Shown in pieces: positions 8,440-16,905 of a stretch of DNA of 64,000 bases. Every line of letters starts with the position of its first letter. Position 1 is the first letter of the stretch. The stretch lies in NCBI GenBank assembly GCA_019931185.1, contig JAINDK010000050.1:186001-250000 (forward strand). Direction: 5' to 3'. The stretch is from Bryobacter sp. CoA8 C33 (GTDB taxonomy: Bacteria; Acidobacteriota; Terriglobia; Bryobacterales; Bryobacteraceae). The notes beneath the pieces were generated by a model. That model made no database searches. It saw nothing but the letters and a program-made list of their open reading frames with translations, and had not been told where the DNA came from. A program made the position numbers and the translations under genes.

Positions 8440-10917
8440 ATGAATTTTCTTGAAGGATTGAACCCTTCACAGCGAGAGGCGGCAGCTCACGCTGAGGGCG
8501 CTCTACTGATTCTGGCGGGTGCAGGATCGGGAAAAACAAGAGTGATTACGCATCGGATGGCCAATCTGCTTCACGCTCATAAGGTTCCCGGCTATGCGGT
8601 GCTAGCGGTGACTTTTACGAATAAGGCGGCCCGGGAGATGAAGGAGCGCGTCGAGCAATTGCTGGCCTCGACCGGGCAGATTTATGAGCCGCCCGTCGTT
8701 TCGACTTTTCACAGCTTCTGCGTTCGCTTGTTGCGGCGGGATGGAGACCGGCTGGCGGATCTGCGGCCGGGCTTTACACGCCAATTCAATATTTACGACG
8801 ATGACGATCAGATGGCGCTGGTCAAGCAGTTGTACAAGGCGCTAGGGCTTGATGACAAGTTCATGCAGCCACGGGCGCTGCTGTCACGGATCAGCCATGC
8901 CAAGAGCAATCACGAGCGCCCGGAAGATTGGGCAAGGGATGCGCGTGACCCAAAGGCCTCGCGGCTGGCCGTGGTGTTTGACCAATATGAGGCGCGGCTG
9001 CGGCAGGCGAACGCCGTTGACTTTGATGATCTACTGCTTGAAAGTGTGCGGCTATTGCAACATGACCGGCAGTTGAGGGAGACCTGCAATCGCCGCTATG
9101 CCTTTCTGATGGTGGACGAGTATCAGGACACAAATCGCAGCCAGTACGAACTGATGCGCCTGTTAAGCGCGAGCCATGGCAACGTCGTGGCCGTTGGTGA
9201 CGAAGACCAGTCGATTTACTCCTGGCGTGGAGCTGATATTCGCAACATTCTGGATTTTGAGCGGGATTATGCCAACGCAAGGATAGTGCGGCTTGAGCAG
9301 AATTACCGCTCAACGAAGAACATCATTGAGGCAGCAAGCGCGGTGGTGGCCAACAATACGCAGCGCAAGGGCAAGAACCTTTGGACAGAACAGGCGGCGG
9401 GTCCCAAGATCGGATTATACGAAGCACTGGACGGGGAAAACGAAGCGCTTTGGATCGCCGACCGCATCGATAGAACGCTGGACCGGGACCCGAAGGCTCA
9501 AGTGGCAGTGCTCTACCGGACAAATTCGCAGTCACGGCAAATTGAGGAAGCTCTGAGGCGCTACGGACGGAAGTACAACGTTGTGGGAGGCTTGAGCTTC
9601 TATCAACGAGCGGAGATCAAGGACGCCCTGAGCTACCTAAAACTGCTGGTGAATCCAGAGGATTCCATTGCGTTTTCGCGGGTGGTGAACACGCCAGCGC
9701 GAGGAATCGGCAAAACCACGCTTGACCAGGTTGAGCGGCATGCTCAAAGCACGAATTTGAGTCTTTGGCAGGCCACGGGAGAACTGATCGGCAAGCATGA
9801 ATTGGGCTCACGGGCCGAGACAGCCTTGGCAGCGTTCCGCGGCATGATCGAGGAACTTCGCGCGGATCTTGAGCACAAGTCGGTCGAGGACTTATTGCGG
9901 GGCTTGCTGGCGCGGACCGGCTACATCAAGTCACTCGAGGAAAACCCGGCCCCGGAGAATGAAGGTCGGATGGCAAACCTGCTCGAATTGATCAACGCCG
10001 CCGCCGAAGCCAGTGAACGTGGGGAGACGATTGGAGACTTTCTCGATCACGCGGCGCTCGTATCCGACGCCGACCAGATAAATGAGCAGGCGCCCATTTC
10101 ACTGCTGACCATCCACAACGCCAAGGGCCTTGAATTTCCGGTTGTGTTCCTCGCGGGGATGGAGGAAGGATTGTTTCCGCATTCGCGGGCACTACAAGAC
10201 GACCACCAGATGGAAGAGGAACGGCGTCTTTGCTACGTGGGGATGACGCGGGCCCGGCAGCAGCTCTATCTCAGTTGGGCGCGAATGCGGCGCAGGTATG
10301 GCGGAGGGATGCCGGAACCGGCCTTGACCTCGCGATTCATCCGGGAGATTCCTGAGCCCTATGGCGAAAGACTCAGCAGGCTCATGGTGACACCACAAGT
10401 GGATCTGCGGGGAGAGCAATGGGAAGCCCGGGAGACAGTCAAGAAATATGGTTATGTGTCGCGGAACTCCAATCTAGCCGACAACATCAACTCGTTTTTT
10501 GGGGCAGGTAATTCAGCGGCTTCGGCGCGGCCGGCGGCTGTAAGCCCAGCCTCTCCCAAGCCCGCCGAACCGCGACCGGCCGCTAAGCCGGTAGAGCCGC
10601 CTAAACCGAGGACAGCGTACCTGTTCGATTCAAGTGAAGAGGCGCCGCCTCGGGAAGCGCCACCCGCCGGTCCGGCAAAGCCAACCCAACCACCCACACC
10701 CAAGCCTCAACTGCACACCTTCCGGCCGGCTGCCCAGCAATCGAAAAAGCCGGGCGGCATTCGCGCAGGATCCACGGTGCTGCACCAGCGTTATGGGAAA
10801 GGGACTGTTGTTCGGCGCGAGGGAGATGGCGACGACGCCAAGCTAATCATCCACTTCGCGGCACACGGACTAAAGAAGCTGGTGGAAAAGTTCGCCGGGG
10901 TGACGAAGCTCGATTGA
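8440..10917 (+). CDS. pcrA: UvrD/PcrA-type ATP-dependent DNA helicase
   Basis: This 825-residue superfamily 1A 3'-5' helicase acts in repair and replication-fork clearance. It begins with the Q-motif region LNPSQREAAAH, then Walker A AGAGSGKTR, motif Ia (TFTNKAAREM), motif II DEYQDTN, motif III (GDEDQSIYSWRGA), motif IV (QNYRSTKNI), motif V (TIHNAKGLEFPVVF) and motif VI (CYVGMTRAR). A Pro/Ala-rich linker (about 690-770) leads to a C-terminal Tudor-like domain (GSTVLHQRYGKGTV) of the kind that lets PcrA/UvrD contact RNA polymerase. Length and order match PcrA. The gene stands alone, divergent from the 73-aa gene. Confidence 0.96.
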   Translation: MNFLEGLNPSQREAAAHAEGALLILAGAGSGKTRVITHRMANLLHAHKVPGYAVLAVTFTNKAAREMKERVEQLLASTGQIYEPPVVSTFHSFCVRLLRRDGDRLADLRPGFTRQFNIYDDDDQMALVKQLYKALGLDDKFMQPRALLSRISHAKSNHERPEDWARDARDPKASRLAVVFDQYEARLRQANAVDFDDLLLESVRLLQHDRQLRETCNRRYAFLMVDEYQDTNRSQYELMRLLSASHGNVVAVGDEDQSIYSWRGADIRNILDFERDYANARIVRLEQNYRSTKNIIEAASAVVANNTQRKGKNLWTEQAAGPKIGLYEALDGENEALWIADRIDRTLDRDPKAQVAVLYRTNSQSRQIEEALRRYGRKYNVVGGLSFYQRAEIKDALSYLKLLVNPEDSIAFSRVVNTPARGIGKTTLDQVERHAQSTNLSLWQATGELIGKHELGSRAETALAAFRGMIEELRADLEHKSVEDLLRGLLARTGYIKSLEENPAPENEGRMANLLELINAAAEASERGETIGDFLDHAALVSDADQINEQAPISLLTIHNAKGLEFPVVFLAGMEEGLFPHSRALQDDHQMEEERRLCYVGMTRARQQLYLSWARMRRRYGGGMPEPALTSRFIREIPEPYGERLSRLMVTPQVDLRGEQWEARETVKKYGYVSRNSNLADNINSFFGAGNSAASARPAAVSPASPKPAEPRPAAKPVEPPKPRTAYLFDSSEEAPPREAPPAGPAKPTQPPTPKPQLHTFRPAAQQSKKPGGIRAGSTVLHQRYGKGTVVRREGDGDDAKLIIHFAAHGLKKLVEKFAGVTKLD

Positions 10918-11044
10918 GCCCCAGACCCCGGCCAGCCGGTAGAAGCGGACAGACTCAGAATGCTTTAATTCGCGCCGGTCGGTGTCAATTGGCCAGCGAA
11001 CTGGCAGCCGCTATAGTACGCTGAAAGTTTACTCCCTTTCACCT

Positions 11045-12478
11045 ATGGCAAAAACACCCATTACAGTCGCGCATGGCGACGGCATTGGCCCCGAGATCAT
11101 GGCCGCCACCCTGCACATTCTCAATGAAGCAGGCGCCCAACTCGATATTGAAACGATCGAAATCGGCGAAAAGGTCTACCTCAGCGGCAACTCCGCCGGC
11201 ATCTCCCAGGAATCGATCGAAAGCCTTCTGCGAACGAAGGTTTTCTTGAAGGCCCCGATCACGACGCCGCAGGGCGGCGGCTTCAAGAGCCTCAACGTGA
11301 CAACGCGTAAGATGCTTGGTCTTTACGCCAATGTGCGTCCTTGCGTGGCGTATCACCCCTTTGTGGAGACCAAGCACAAAGGCATGGACGTGGTCATAGT
11401 CCGCGAGAACGAGGAAGACCTCTATGCGGGTATCGAGTACCAGTTGTCACCGGACGTGCACCAATCGCTGAAGATCATCACGCGCCGCGGCAGCGAGCGG
11501 ATTGTGCGTTATGCGTTTGAGTACGCGCGCGCCAATGGCCGCAAAAAGGTGACCTGCTTCACCAAGGACAACATTATGAAGATCTCCGACGGCCTGTTTC
11601 ACAAGGTCTTCGACGAGATCAGCGTCCAATTTCCGGAAATCGAGAAAGAGCATTGGATCGTGGACATCGGAGCGGCGAAGCTGGCTGACACGCCGGGAGC
11701 CTTCGACGTGATCGTGATGCCGAACCTGTATGGGGACATCCTCTCCGACGTGGCAGCGCAGATTGCCGGGTCGGTGGGCCTGGCCGGGTCGTCCAATATC
11801 GGCATGAAGTACGCGATGTTTGAAGCTATCCATGGCTCGGCGCCGCGGCGGGCCGGCCAGAATCTGGCGAACCCCTCGGGCCTCTTGCTCGGCGGCGTGA
11901 TGATGCTGGCGCATATCGGCCAGCCGGATATCGCCCAGCGCGTGCACAACGCCTGGTTGAAGACGCTCGAGGATGGCACGCACACCTACGACATCTTCAA
12001 GGAAGGCACCTCCAAGAACAAGGTTGGCACGAAGGAATTCGCGGAAGCCGTGGTGGCGAACCTCGGCAAGACTCCGGAAGTTTTGAAGAGCGTCGAATAC
12101 AAGACTCTGCCAGTGATGCCCGAGCCGCCGCTGCCCGTTTACAACAAGGTGGAGCAGATCGGCGTCGACATCTTCGTCAACTGGTCCAAGAGTGACGCCA
12201 ATGAATTGGGCCAGCAAATCGAAAAGCTCTCGACGGATAAGCTGAAGCTTGTGTTCATCTCGAATCGCGGCACCAAGGTGTACCCGGGAGGCCTGGCCGA
12301 TACGGTGAAGACCGACCAGTGGCGCTGCCGTTTTGAAGGCAAGCTGGGCGAAGTTGACCAGCGCGATGTGCTGGCGCTGTTCACCAGCTTCGTCAATGGG
12401 GGCTTCGGAATTATCAAGTCCGAGGGCTTGTTCTACTACGACGGTCAGCGCGGCTATTCACTCGGCCAGGGCCAGTAG
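11045..12478 (+). CDS. icd: Isocitrate dehydrogenase (long, Thermus/Rickettsia type)
   Basis: The protein has 477 residues from ATG 11045; an open frame extends 63 bases further 5' but the family starts at MAKTPITVAHGDGIGPE. It is a beta-decarboxylating dehydrogenase that converts isocitrate to 2-oxoglutarate in the TCA cycle. Substrate-binding residues are in the LNVTTRKMLGLYANVRP segment, and the metal site and NAD(P)-binding region are in NLYGDILSD and EAIHGSAPRRAGQNLANPSG. About 140 residues follow the usual end of the catalytic fold, a C-terminal extension typical of the Thermus/Rickettsia subfamily. The 120 bases before it hold no gene. purE follows after 6 bases. Confidence 0.93.
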   Translation: MAKTPITVAHGDGIGPEIMAATLHILNEAGAQLDIETIEIGEKVYLSGNSAGISQESIESLLRTKVFLKAPITTPQGGGFKSLNVTTRKMLGLYANVRPCVAYHPFVETKHKGMDVVIVRENEEDLYAGIEYQLSPDVHQSLKIITRRGSERIVRYAFEYARANGRKKVTCFTKDNIMKISDGLFHKVFDEISVQFPEIEKEHWIVDIGAAKLADTPGAFDVIVMPNLYGDILSDVAAQIAGSVGLAGSSNIGMKYAMFEAIHGSAPRRAGQNLANPSGLLLGGVMMLAHIGQPDIAQRVHNAWLKTLEDGTHTYDIFKEGTSKNKVGTKEFAEAVVANLGKTPEVLKSVEYKTLPVMPEPPLPVYNKVEQIGVDIFVNWSKSDANELGQQIEKLSTDKLKLVFISNRGTKVYPGGLADTVKTDQWRCRFEGKLGEVDQRDVLALFTSFVNGGFGIIKSEGLFYYDGQRGYSLGQGQ

Positions 12479-12484
12479 TTCTCC

Positions 12485-12976
12485 ATGTCCACGGCTCCCC
12501 CGCGCGTCGCGGTGATCATGGGCTCGAAGTCGGACTGGGAAACCATGCGCCATGCCGGCGAGATGCTCACGTCTTTTGGCATACCGCACGAGTGCCGGGT
12601 GGTGAGCGCCCACCGTACGCCCGATTACATGGCGGCGTATGCGCGGGAAGCCGAGGAGCGCGGAATTGAAGTGATCATCGCCGGAGCCGGCGGGGCCGCC
12701 CACCTGCCCGGAATGGTGGCTGCCTTCACGCTGATTCCGGTCTTGGGCGTGCCGGTGGAATCACACACCTTGAAAGGCATCGACTCGCTGTATTCGATCG
12801 TGCAGATGCCGGGAGGCATTCCGGTGGGCACGCTGGCGATCGGGCGGGCCGGGGCGATCAACGCCGCGCTGCTCGCGGTTGCGATTCTCGCCAACCATGA
12901 ACCGGAACTGCGCTCCCGCCTGCGGGCCTTCCGCGAGGAACAAACCGCCAAGGTACGCCGCGAAACACTTCCATGA
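12485..12976 (+). CDS. purE: N5-carboxyaminoimidazole ribonucleotide mutase
   Basis: This 163-residue class I PurE moves the carboxyl group from N5-CAIR to CAIR in purine synthesis. The CO2/phosphate-binding signature [10 protein letters not shown] is at residues 11-20, and SAHRTPDYM and the [11 protein letters not shown] loop follow. The product of PurK, encoded by the next gene (overlap ATGA at 12973), is its substrate, so the pair is a functional and transcriptional unit. Confidence 0.96.
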   Translation: MSTAPPRVAVIMGSKSDWETMRHAGEMLTSFGIPHECRVVSAHRTPDYMAAYAREAEERGIEVIIAGAGGAAHLPGMVAAFTLIPVLGVPVESHTLKGIDSLYSIVQMPGGIPVGTLAIGRAGAINAALLAVAILANHEPELRSRLRAFREEQTAKVRRETLP

Positions 12977-14094
12977 AAGCGATTCTTCCAGGCGCCACGA
13001 TCGGCATTCTCGGAAGCGGGCAGTTGGGCCGGATGCTGGCCCTCGTGGCGCGGCGCCTGGGTTACAGCATTCACGTTTTTTCACCTGACAGCAATTCACC
13101 CGCCGGGCAGGTTGCCGACCGTGAAATCACAGCGAGCTATGAAGACCTCGACGCCATCGCCGGCTTCGCGCGTGGAGTCGACGTGATCACGCTCGAGTTT
13201 GAAAATGTATCGTCGGAGGCCGCCTCCGCGGCAGAGCGCTACGCCCCGTTGCGGCCGGGCCCGGAGGCGCTGCACATCACGCAACACCGCCTGCGCGAGA
13301 AAACCTTTCTCGCCTCCCATGGTTTTCCCGTCACGCGATTTGAGCCGATTACCGCTTCTCTGCCGGCGGTATTTCCCTTCCCTGGAATTCTGAAGACCGC
13401 CGGATTCGGCTATGACGGCAAGGGTCAGATCCGGGTTGGCGGGGATGAGGAATTGCGCGCGGCCTGGGCGCGGCTCAACCACCAACCTTGCCTGCTCGAA
13501 GAGGTGGTTCCATTTGAGCGCGAACTTTCCGTCGTCGCCGTGCGCGGCCTCAATAGCCGCTTCGCCAATTACGGTGTTTTTGAAAACACGCACGCCCGTC
13601 ACATTCTCGACATCACGACGGCCCCGGCGCTTTTGCCGGCCCGCGTCTTTCAGGACGCGATTGAAATCACGCGCGGAATCTTTGAAAAACTGGGGATCAT
13701 CGGGACGGCATGCGTTGAGTTGTTCCTGCGCGAGGACGGCCGGATCCTGGTCAATGAGATCGCCCCGCGGCCGCATAATTCAGGACACCTGACGATCGAA
13801 GCCTGCACGACGAGTCAGTTCGAGCAGCAATTGCGGGCTGTTTGCGGATTGCCTCTGGGCGACACGGCATTTCACTCCCCGGCGGCCATGGCGAATCTAC
13901 TGGGGGAACTCTGGGAGGGAGGCGAGCCGAATTGGCCGGCACTGCTCGCGTTTCCGGAAGCCCGTCTACATCTTTACGGCAAAGCCGAGGCGCGCCGGGG
14001 ACGGAAAATGGGCCACGTTACGGCTCTCGGCAAATCGGGCGCGCAAGCGGCCGCCATTGCCCGGGCGGCTCGTCAGGCGCTGCTGCCGGTCTGA
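12973..14094 (+). CDS. purK: N5-carboxyaminoimidazole ribonucleotide synthase
   Basis: This 373-residue ATP-grasp enzyme makes N5-CAIR from AIR, bicarbonate and ATP. The N-terminal Rossmann-like domain starts at [16 protein letters not shown]. The ATP-grasp core carries [13 protein letters not shown] (phosphate-binding loop) and [14 protein letters not shown], and the metal-binding end is [13 protein letters not shown]. Length is normal. It overlaps purE by 4 bases and converges on the pseudouridine synthase gene, whose stop lies 14 bases beyond. Confidence 0.95.
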   Translation: MKAILPGATIGILGSGQLGRMLALVARRLGYSIHVFSPDSNSPAGQVADREITASYEDLDAIAGFARGVDVITLEFENVSSEAASAAERYAPLRPGPEALHITQHRLREKTFLASHGFPVTRFEPITASLPAVFPFPGILKTAGFGYDGKGQIRVGGDEELRAAWARLNHQPCLLEEVVPFERELSVVAVRGLNSRFANYGVFENTHARHILDITTAPALLPARVFQDAIEITRGIFEKLGIIGTACVELFLREDGRILVNEIAPRPHNSGHLTIEACTTSQFEQQLRAVCGLPLGDTAFHSPAAMANLLGELWEGGEPNWPALLAFPEARLHLYGKAEARRGRKMGHVTALGKSGAQAAAIARAARQALLPV

Positions 14095-14107
14095 CCGGCG
14101 CGCTTGA

Positions 14108-14917
14108 TTACCAGGGCCGCTCGGCCTGCCACTGCCGTCCGGCCACCTCGAGGCGAGATGCATGGAGAAACAAACGCTCGCCCCCCGTGCCATAGACACC
14201 ATCACCCAGAACCGGATGCCCGATGTGTGCGCAATGGATCCGCAGTTGATTCGTCCTGCCGGTCACCGGCTCGAGTTCAACCAGTGTGTGTTCGGGGCAT
14301 CGTTCGACAACGCGCAGCCGCGACAGCGCGGGCTTGCCCGTAGCCATCACGCCCCAGGGCGGCTTGGCCTCGGGATCGCGTCCAATCGGCGCCTCGATCA
14401 CCATCGTGTCTGAAGTCACGCAGCCTTCGAGCAGGGCGTCATAGCTTTTGCGGGCGAATTTCCAGGCCCGGGTCAGATCGCGCATCGCGGGCGCCGTCTT
14501 GGCCACCACAAGCACGCCGCTGGTTTGCTGATCCAGCCGATGAGGGAACCAGAACCGCTGCCCCGCCAGCCGGTAGGCAACAGCATTGGCGAGCGTACCG
14601 GACTTGACGCGGCTTGTGGGGTGGACCAGCAGGCCAGCGGGCTTGTTAACGACGAGAACCTGATCATCCTCGGCAATCACGTCAAGCGGAATCGCCTGTG
14701 GCAGGCTGCCTGTTTCCACGTCCGGGTCGAGATCAATCTCGATTCGCTGGCCTGGCTCCACACGCTTACCCCAATTCCCCACGACCGCACCGTCGAGCCG
14801 GCAGGCCCCTTCGCGCACACGGCGCAACAGATACATCTGACTGTGTCCCGTGAGCCCCGCGACCAGAATCGTTTTGACGCTTTGGCCGGCCTGCTGGCGC
14901 GCGATAATCAGATCCAT
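14108..14917 (-). CDS. RluA-family 23S/tRNA pseudouridine synthase
   Basis: The protein has 269 residues from ATG 14917; longer starts run into the sirtuin gene. An S4-like RNA-binding region (about residues 10-70) precedes the catalytic domain. The catalytic Asp is in HRLDQQTSG, motif I NKPAGLLVHPT and the end motif TNQLRIHCAHIGHPVLGD. These enzymes isomerise uridine to pseudouridine in rRNA or tRNA. Which site this one modifies (RluA, C or D) cannot be told. The start codon overlaps the start codon of the divergent sirtuin gene by 2 bases within CATG (14915-14918). Confidence 0.93.
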   Translation of the reverse strand: MDLIIARQQAGQSVKTILVAGLTGHSQMYLLRRVREGACRLDGAVVGNWGKRVEPGQRIEIDLDPDVETGSLPQAIPLDVIAEDDQVLVVNKPAGLLVHPTSRVKSGTLANAVAYRLAGQRFWFPHRLDQQTSGVLVVAKTAPAMRDLTRAWKFARKSYDALLEGCVTSDTMVIEAPIGRDPEAKPPWGVMATGKPALSRLRVVERCPEHTLVELEPVTGRTNQLRIHCAHIGHPVLGDGVYGTGGERLFLHASRLEVAGRQWQAERPW

Positions 14918-15638
14918 GGACCCAGTATCCGATGCCCGCCGCATGATCAGCGAGTCGGCGCGGATCATCGCCCTCACCGGAGCGGGGATGTCGGCGGAAT
15001 CGGGTGTGCCCACTTTCCGCGGCCGTGGCGGCCTATGGCGCAATTATGAGCCTCAGCAACTGGCAACGCCGGAGGCATTCGCCCGCGACCCGCTGCTGGT
15101 GTGGGAGTGGTACAACTGGCGCCGCGCCGCCATTCACGAGGCCCAGCCCAACGCGGGACACAAGGCGCTGGCTGCCCTGGAACAGACCGGGCGCCATGTC
15201 ACGATCATCACGCAGAATGTCGATAGCCTGCATAGCCGCGCCGGCTCTACGCACGTCATCGAATTGCACGGCAGCATCTGGAAGAGCGTTTGCACAGGCT
15301 GCGCCGCTGTGTTTTGGGATCGCCGGGGGAAACTTTCGACGCTGCCTCCGCTGTGCCCGGAATGCCACCAGATGTTGCGGCCCGGCGTTGTCTGGTTCGG
15401 CGAAAGCCTGCCGCCAATGGCCTGGCAGGCCAGCGCGGAGGCTTGTTCGGAGGCGGAAGTACTGCTGGTGATTGGTAGCAGTGGCGTGGTGTATCCAGCG
15501 GCGGATCTGGCGCCGATCGCCCGCCAGGCAGGGGCCTGGGTCATCGAGATCAACCTTGAGCCGACTGCCCTGTCCAGTTTGGCCGATCTGAGTTTTCACG
15601 AAGCCGCCGGTCAGATCCTTCCAAAGCTGCTTCAATAG
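14916..15638 (+). CDS. Sirtuin (NAD-dependent protein deacylase, CobB class III-like)
   Basis: The protein has 240 residues from ATG 14916; ATG 14943 is also possible. The Rossmann fold begins with ALTGAGMSAESGVPTFRG. The catalytic histidine is in ELHGSIW and the NAD ribose site in TQNVDSLH. A zinc ribbon has two CxxC pairs (CTGC and CPEC). The Tyr-x-x-Arg pair in WYNWRRA matches the signature of class III sirtuins such as CobB and SIRT5, which remove succinyl and malonyl groups as well as acetyl. The gene shares its start region with the divergent RluA-type gene, so both may be driven from sequence inside each other. Confidence 0.93.
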   Translation: MDPVSDARRMISESARIIALTGAGMSAESGVPTFRGRGGLWRNYEPQQLATPEAFARDPLLVWEWYNWRRAAIHEAQPNAGHKALAALEQTGRHVTIITQNVDSLHSRAGSTHVIELHGSIWKSVCTGCAAVFWDRRGKLSTLPPLCPECHQMLRPGVVWFGESLPPMAWQASAEACSEAEVLLVIGSSGVVYPAADLAPIARQAGAWVIEINLEPTALSSLADLSFHEAAGQILPKLLQ

Positions 15639-15654
15639 AAGGTGAGCCTCAGAC

Positions 15655-16905
15655 ATGAAAGTTGCCTATTTTGACGCCTTTTCCGGCGTCAGCGGAGACA
15701 TGACCGTCGCAGCCCTGCTCGACGCGGGTGCCGACGCCAAGAAGCTGATTCATGGCCTTGAGCATCTTGGCCTCGGTGCGGCCTACCGGGTGGAAAAAGT
15801 CATCCGTTGTGGCATCACCGCTCTGAAGTTCCACGTCTCAGTGGATGACCGGCCCGCCGACGAGCAACATCATCATCACCATCACGGGCACGAGCACAGC
15901 CATGATTCGGATCACCATCATGGCCACCGCCACGAGCAGACGCACGATCACTCCCATCGCGGCTACTCGCAGATCGTCCAGTTGATCCAGAAGGCAAGGA
16001 TCCCCGCTCCAGTTAAGGAATCCTCGATCCGCGTCTTTACGGCGCTGGGGGAAGCCGAAGCCCAGGTACATGGCATTCCGCTTGAGGCGGTGCATTTTCA
16101 TGAGGTAGGCGCCGTCGATTCCATCGCCGATATCGTAGGAGCTTGCCTGGGGTTGTATCTGCTGAAGGTGGATCAGGTTTATTGTTCGCCGGTGAACGTG
16201 GGCTCGGGGACGGTGCAGGCTGCCCATGGGGTGATGCCCGTTCCCACGCCGGCCACGGCGCTGCTGTTGCGCGACAAGCCGGTGTATGCCGAGGGGCCAG
16301 CGATGGAGTTGACCACACCAACGGGGGCGGCCATTGTCGCCGCCCTGGCCGCGGGCTTCGGCCCGATGCCGTCCGTCGCGATCAAAGCGGTGGGCTACGG
16401 GGCGGGCACGAAGGATTTTCGCGACCGTGCCAATGTGCTCCGCGTGACAATCGGAGAAAAAAGCGAGTCGACCGAGGCGCGGACCGTGGTGCTGATCGAG
16501 GCGAACATCGACGACGCCTCGCCCCAACTGCTGGGCTACGCAATGGATCAGCTCTTCGCCGCCGGCGCGCTCGATGTGACGCTCACGCCGCTGCTGATGA
16601 AGAAGAACCGGGCGGGCCACATGCTGACCATCGTTGCCAAGCCCGAGGACCGGGAGGCGCTTGCCGGCATTGTGTTCCGCGAGACGACGACGCTGGGCGT
16701 ACGGATGACCACGGCCGAGCGGCGCACGCTCGCCCGGGAGTTTGTCGAAGTCGAAACAGCTTTCGGGGGCATCCGCATGAAGGTCAGCCCGAACGGGTTC
16801 GCGCCGGAATTTGACGACTGCCAAGCGATCGCCCGCCAGAAGGGCGTTCCGCTCAAGGATGTGCTTTCCGCGGCCAATGCCGCCTATCTGAAAACAAGAA
16901 GCTAA
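15655..16905 (+). CDS. larC: Nickel-pincer cofactor biosynthesis protein LarC
   Basis: This 416-residue protein opens with YFDAFSGVSGDM, the LarC signature, and carries HFHEVGAVDSIADIVG and TPTGAAIV. LarC inserts nickel into the pyridinium dithiocarboxylate cofactor used by lactate racemase-type enzymes. The family's histidine-rich loop is at about residues 77-101 and includes a natural run of six histidines, which fits a nickel-handling segment. Here it is one continuous frame, unlike the frameshifted larC1/larC2 pair of lactobacilli. LarB, LarE and any LarA-type enzyme are not in the window. It abuts metG (stop and start share one base), so the two are probably co-transcribed. Confidence 0.93.
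   Translation: MKVAYFDAFSGVSGDMTVAALLDAGADAKKLIHGLEHLGLGAAYRVEKVIRCGITALKFHVSVDDRPADEQHHHHHHGHEHSHDSDHHHGHRHEQTHDHSHRGYSQIVQLIQKARIPAPVKESSIRVFTALGEAEAQVHGIPLEAVHFHEVGAVDSIADIVGACLGLYLLKVDQVYCSPVNVGSGTVQAAHGVMPVPTPATALLLRDKPVYAEGPAMELTTPTGAAIVAALAAGFGPMPSVAIKAVGYGAGTKDFRDRANVLRVTIGEKSESTEARTVVLIEANIDDASPQLLGYAMDQLFAAGALDVTLTPLLMKKNRAGHMLTIVAKPEDREALAGIVFRETTTLGVRMTTAERRTLAREFVEVETAFGGIRMKVSPNGFAPEFDDCQAIARQKGVPLKDVLSAANAAYLKTRS

Noticed and set aside
15883-15963. Six-histidine run as a cloning tag or vector contamination
   Set aside because: It is internal in LarC, where a histidine-rich loop is normal for the family.
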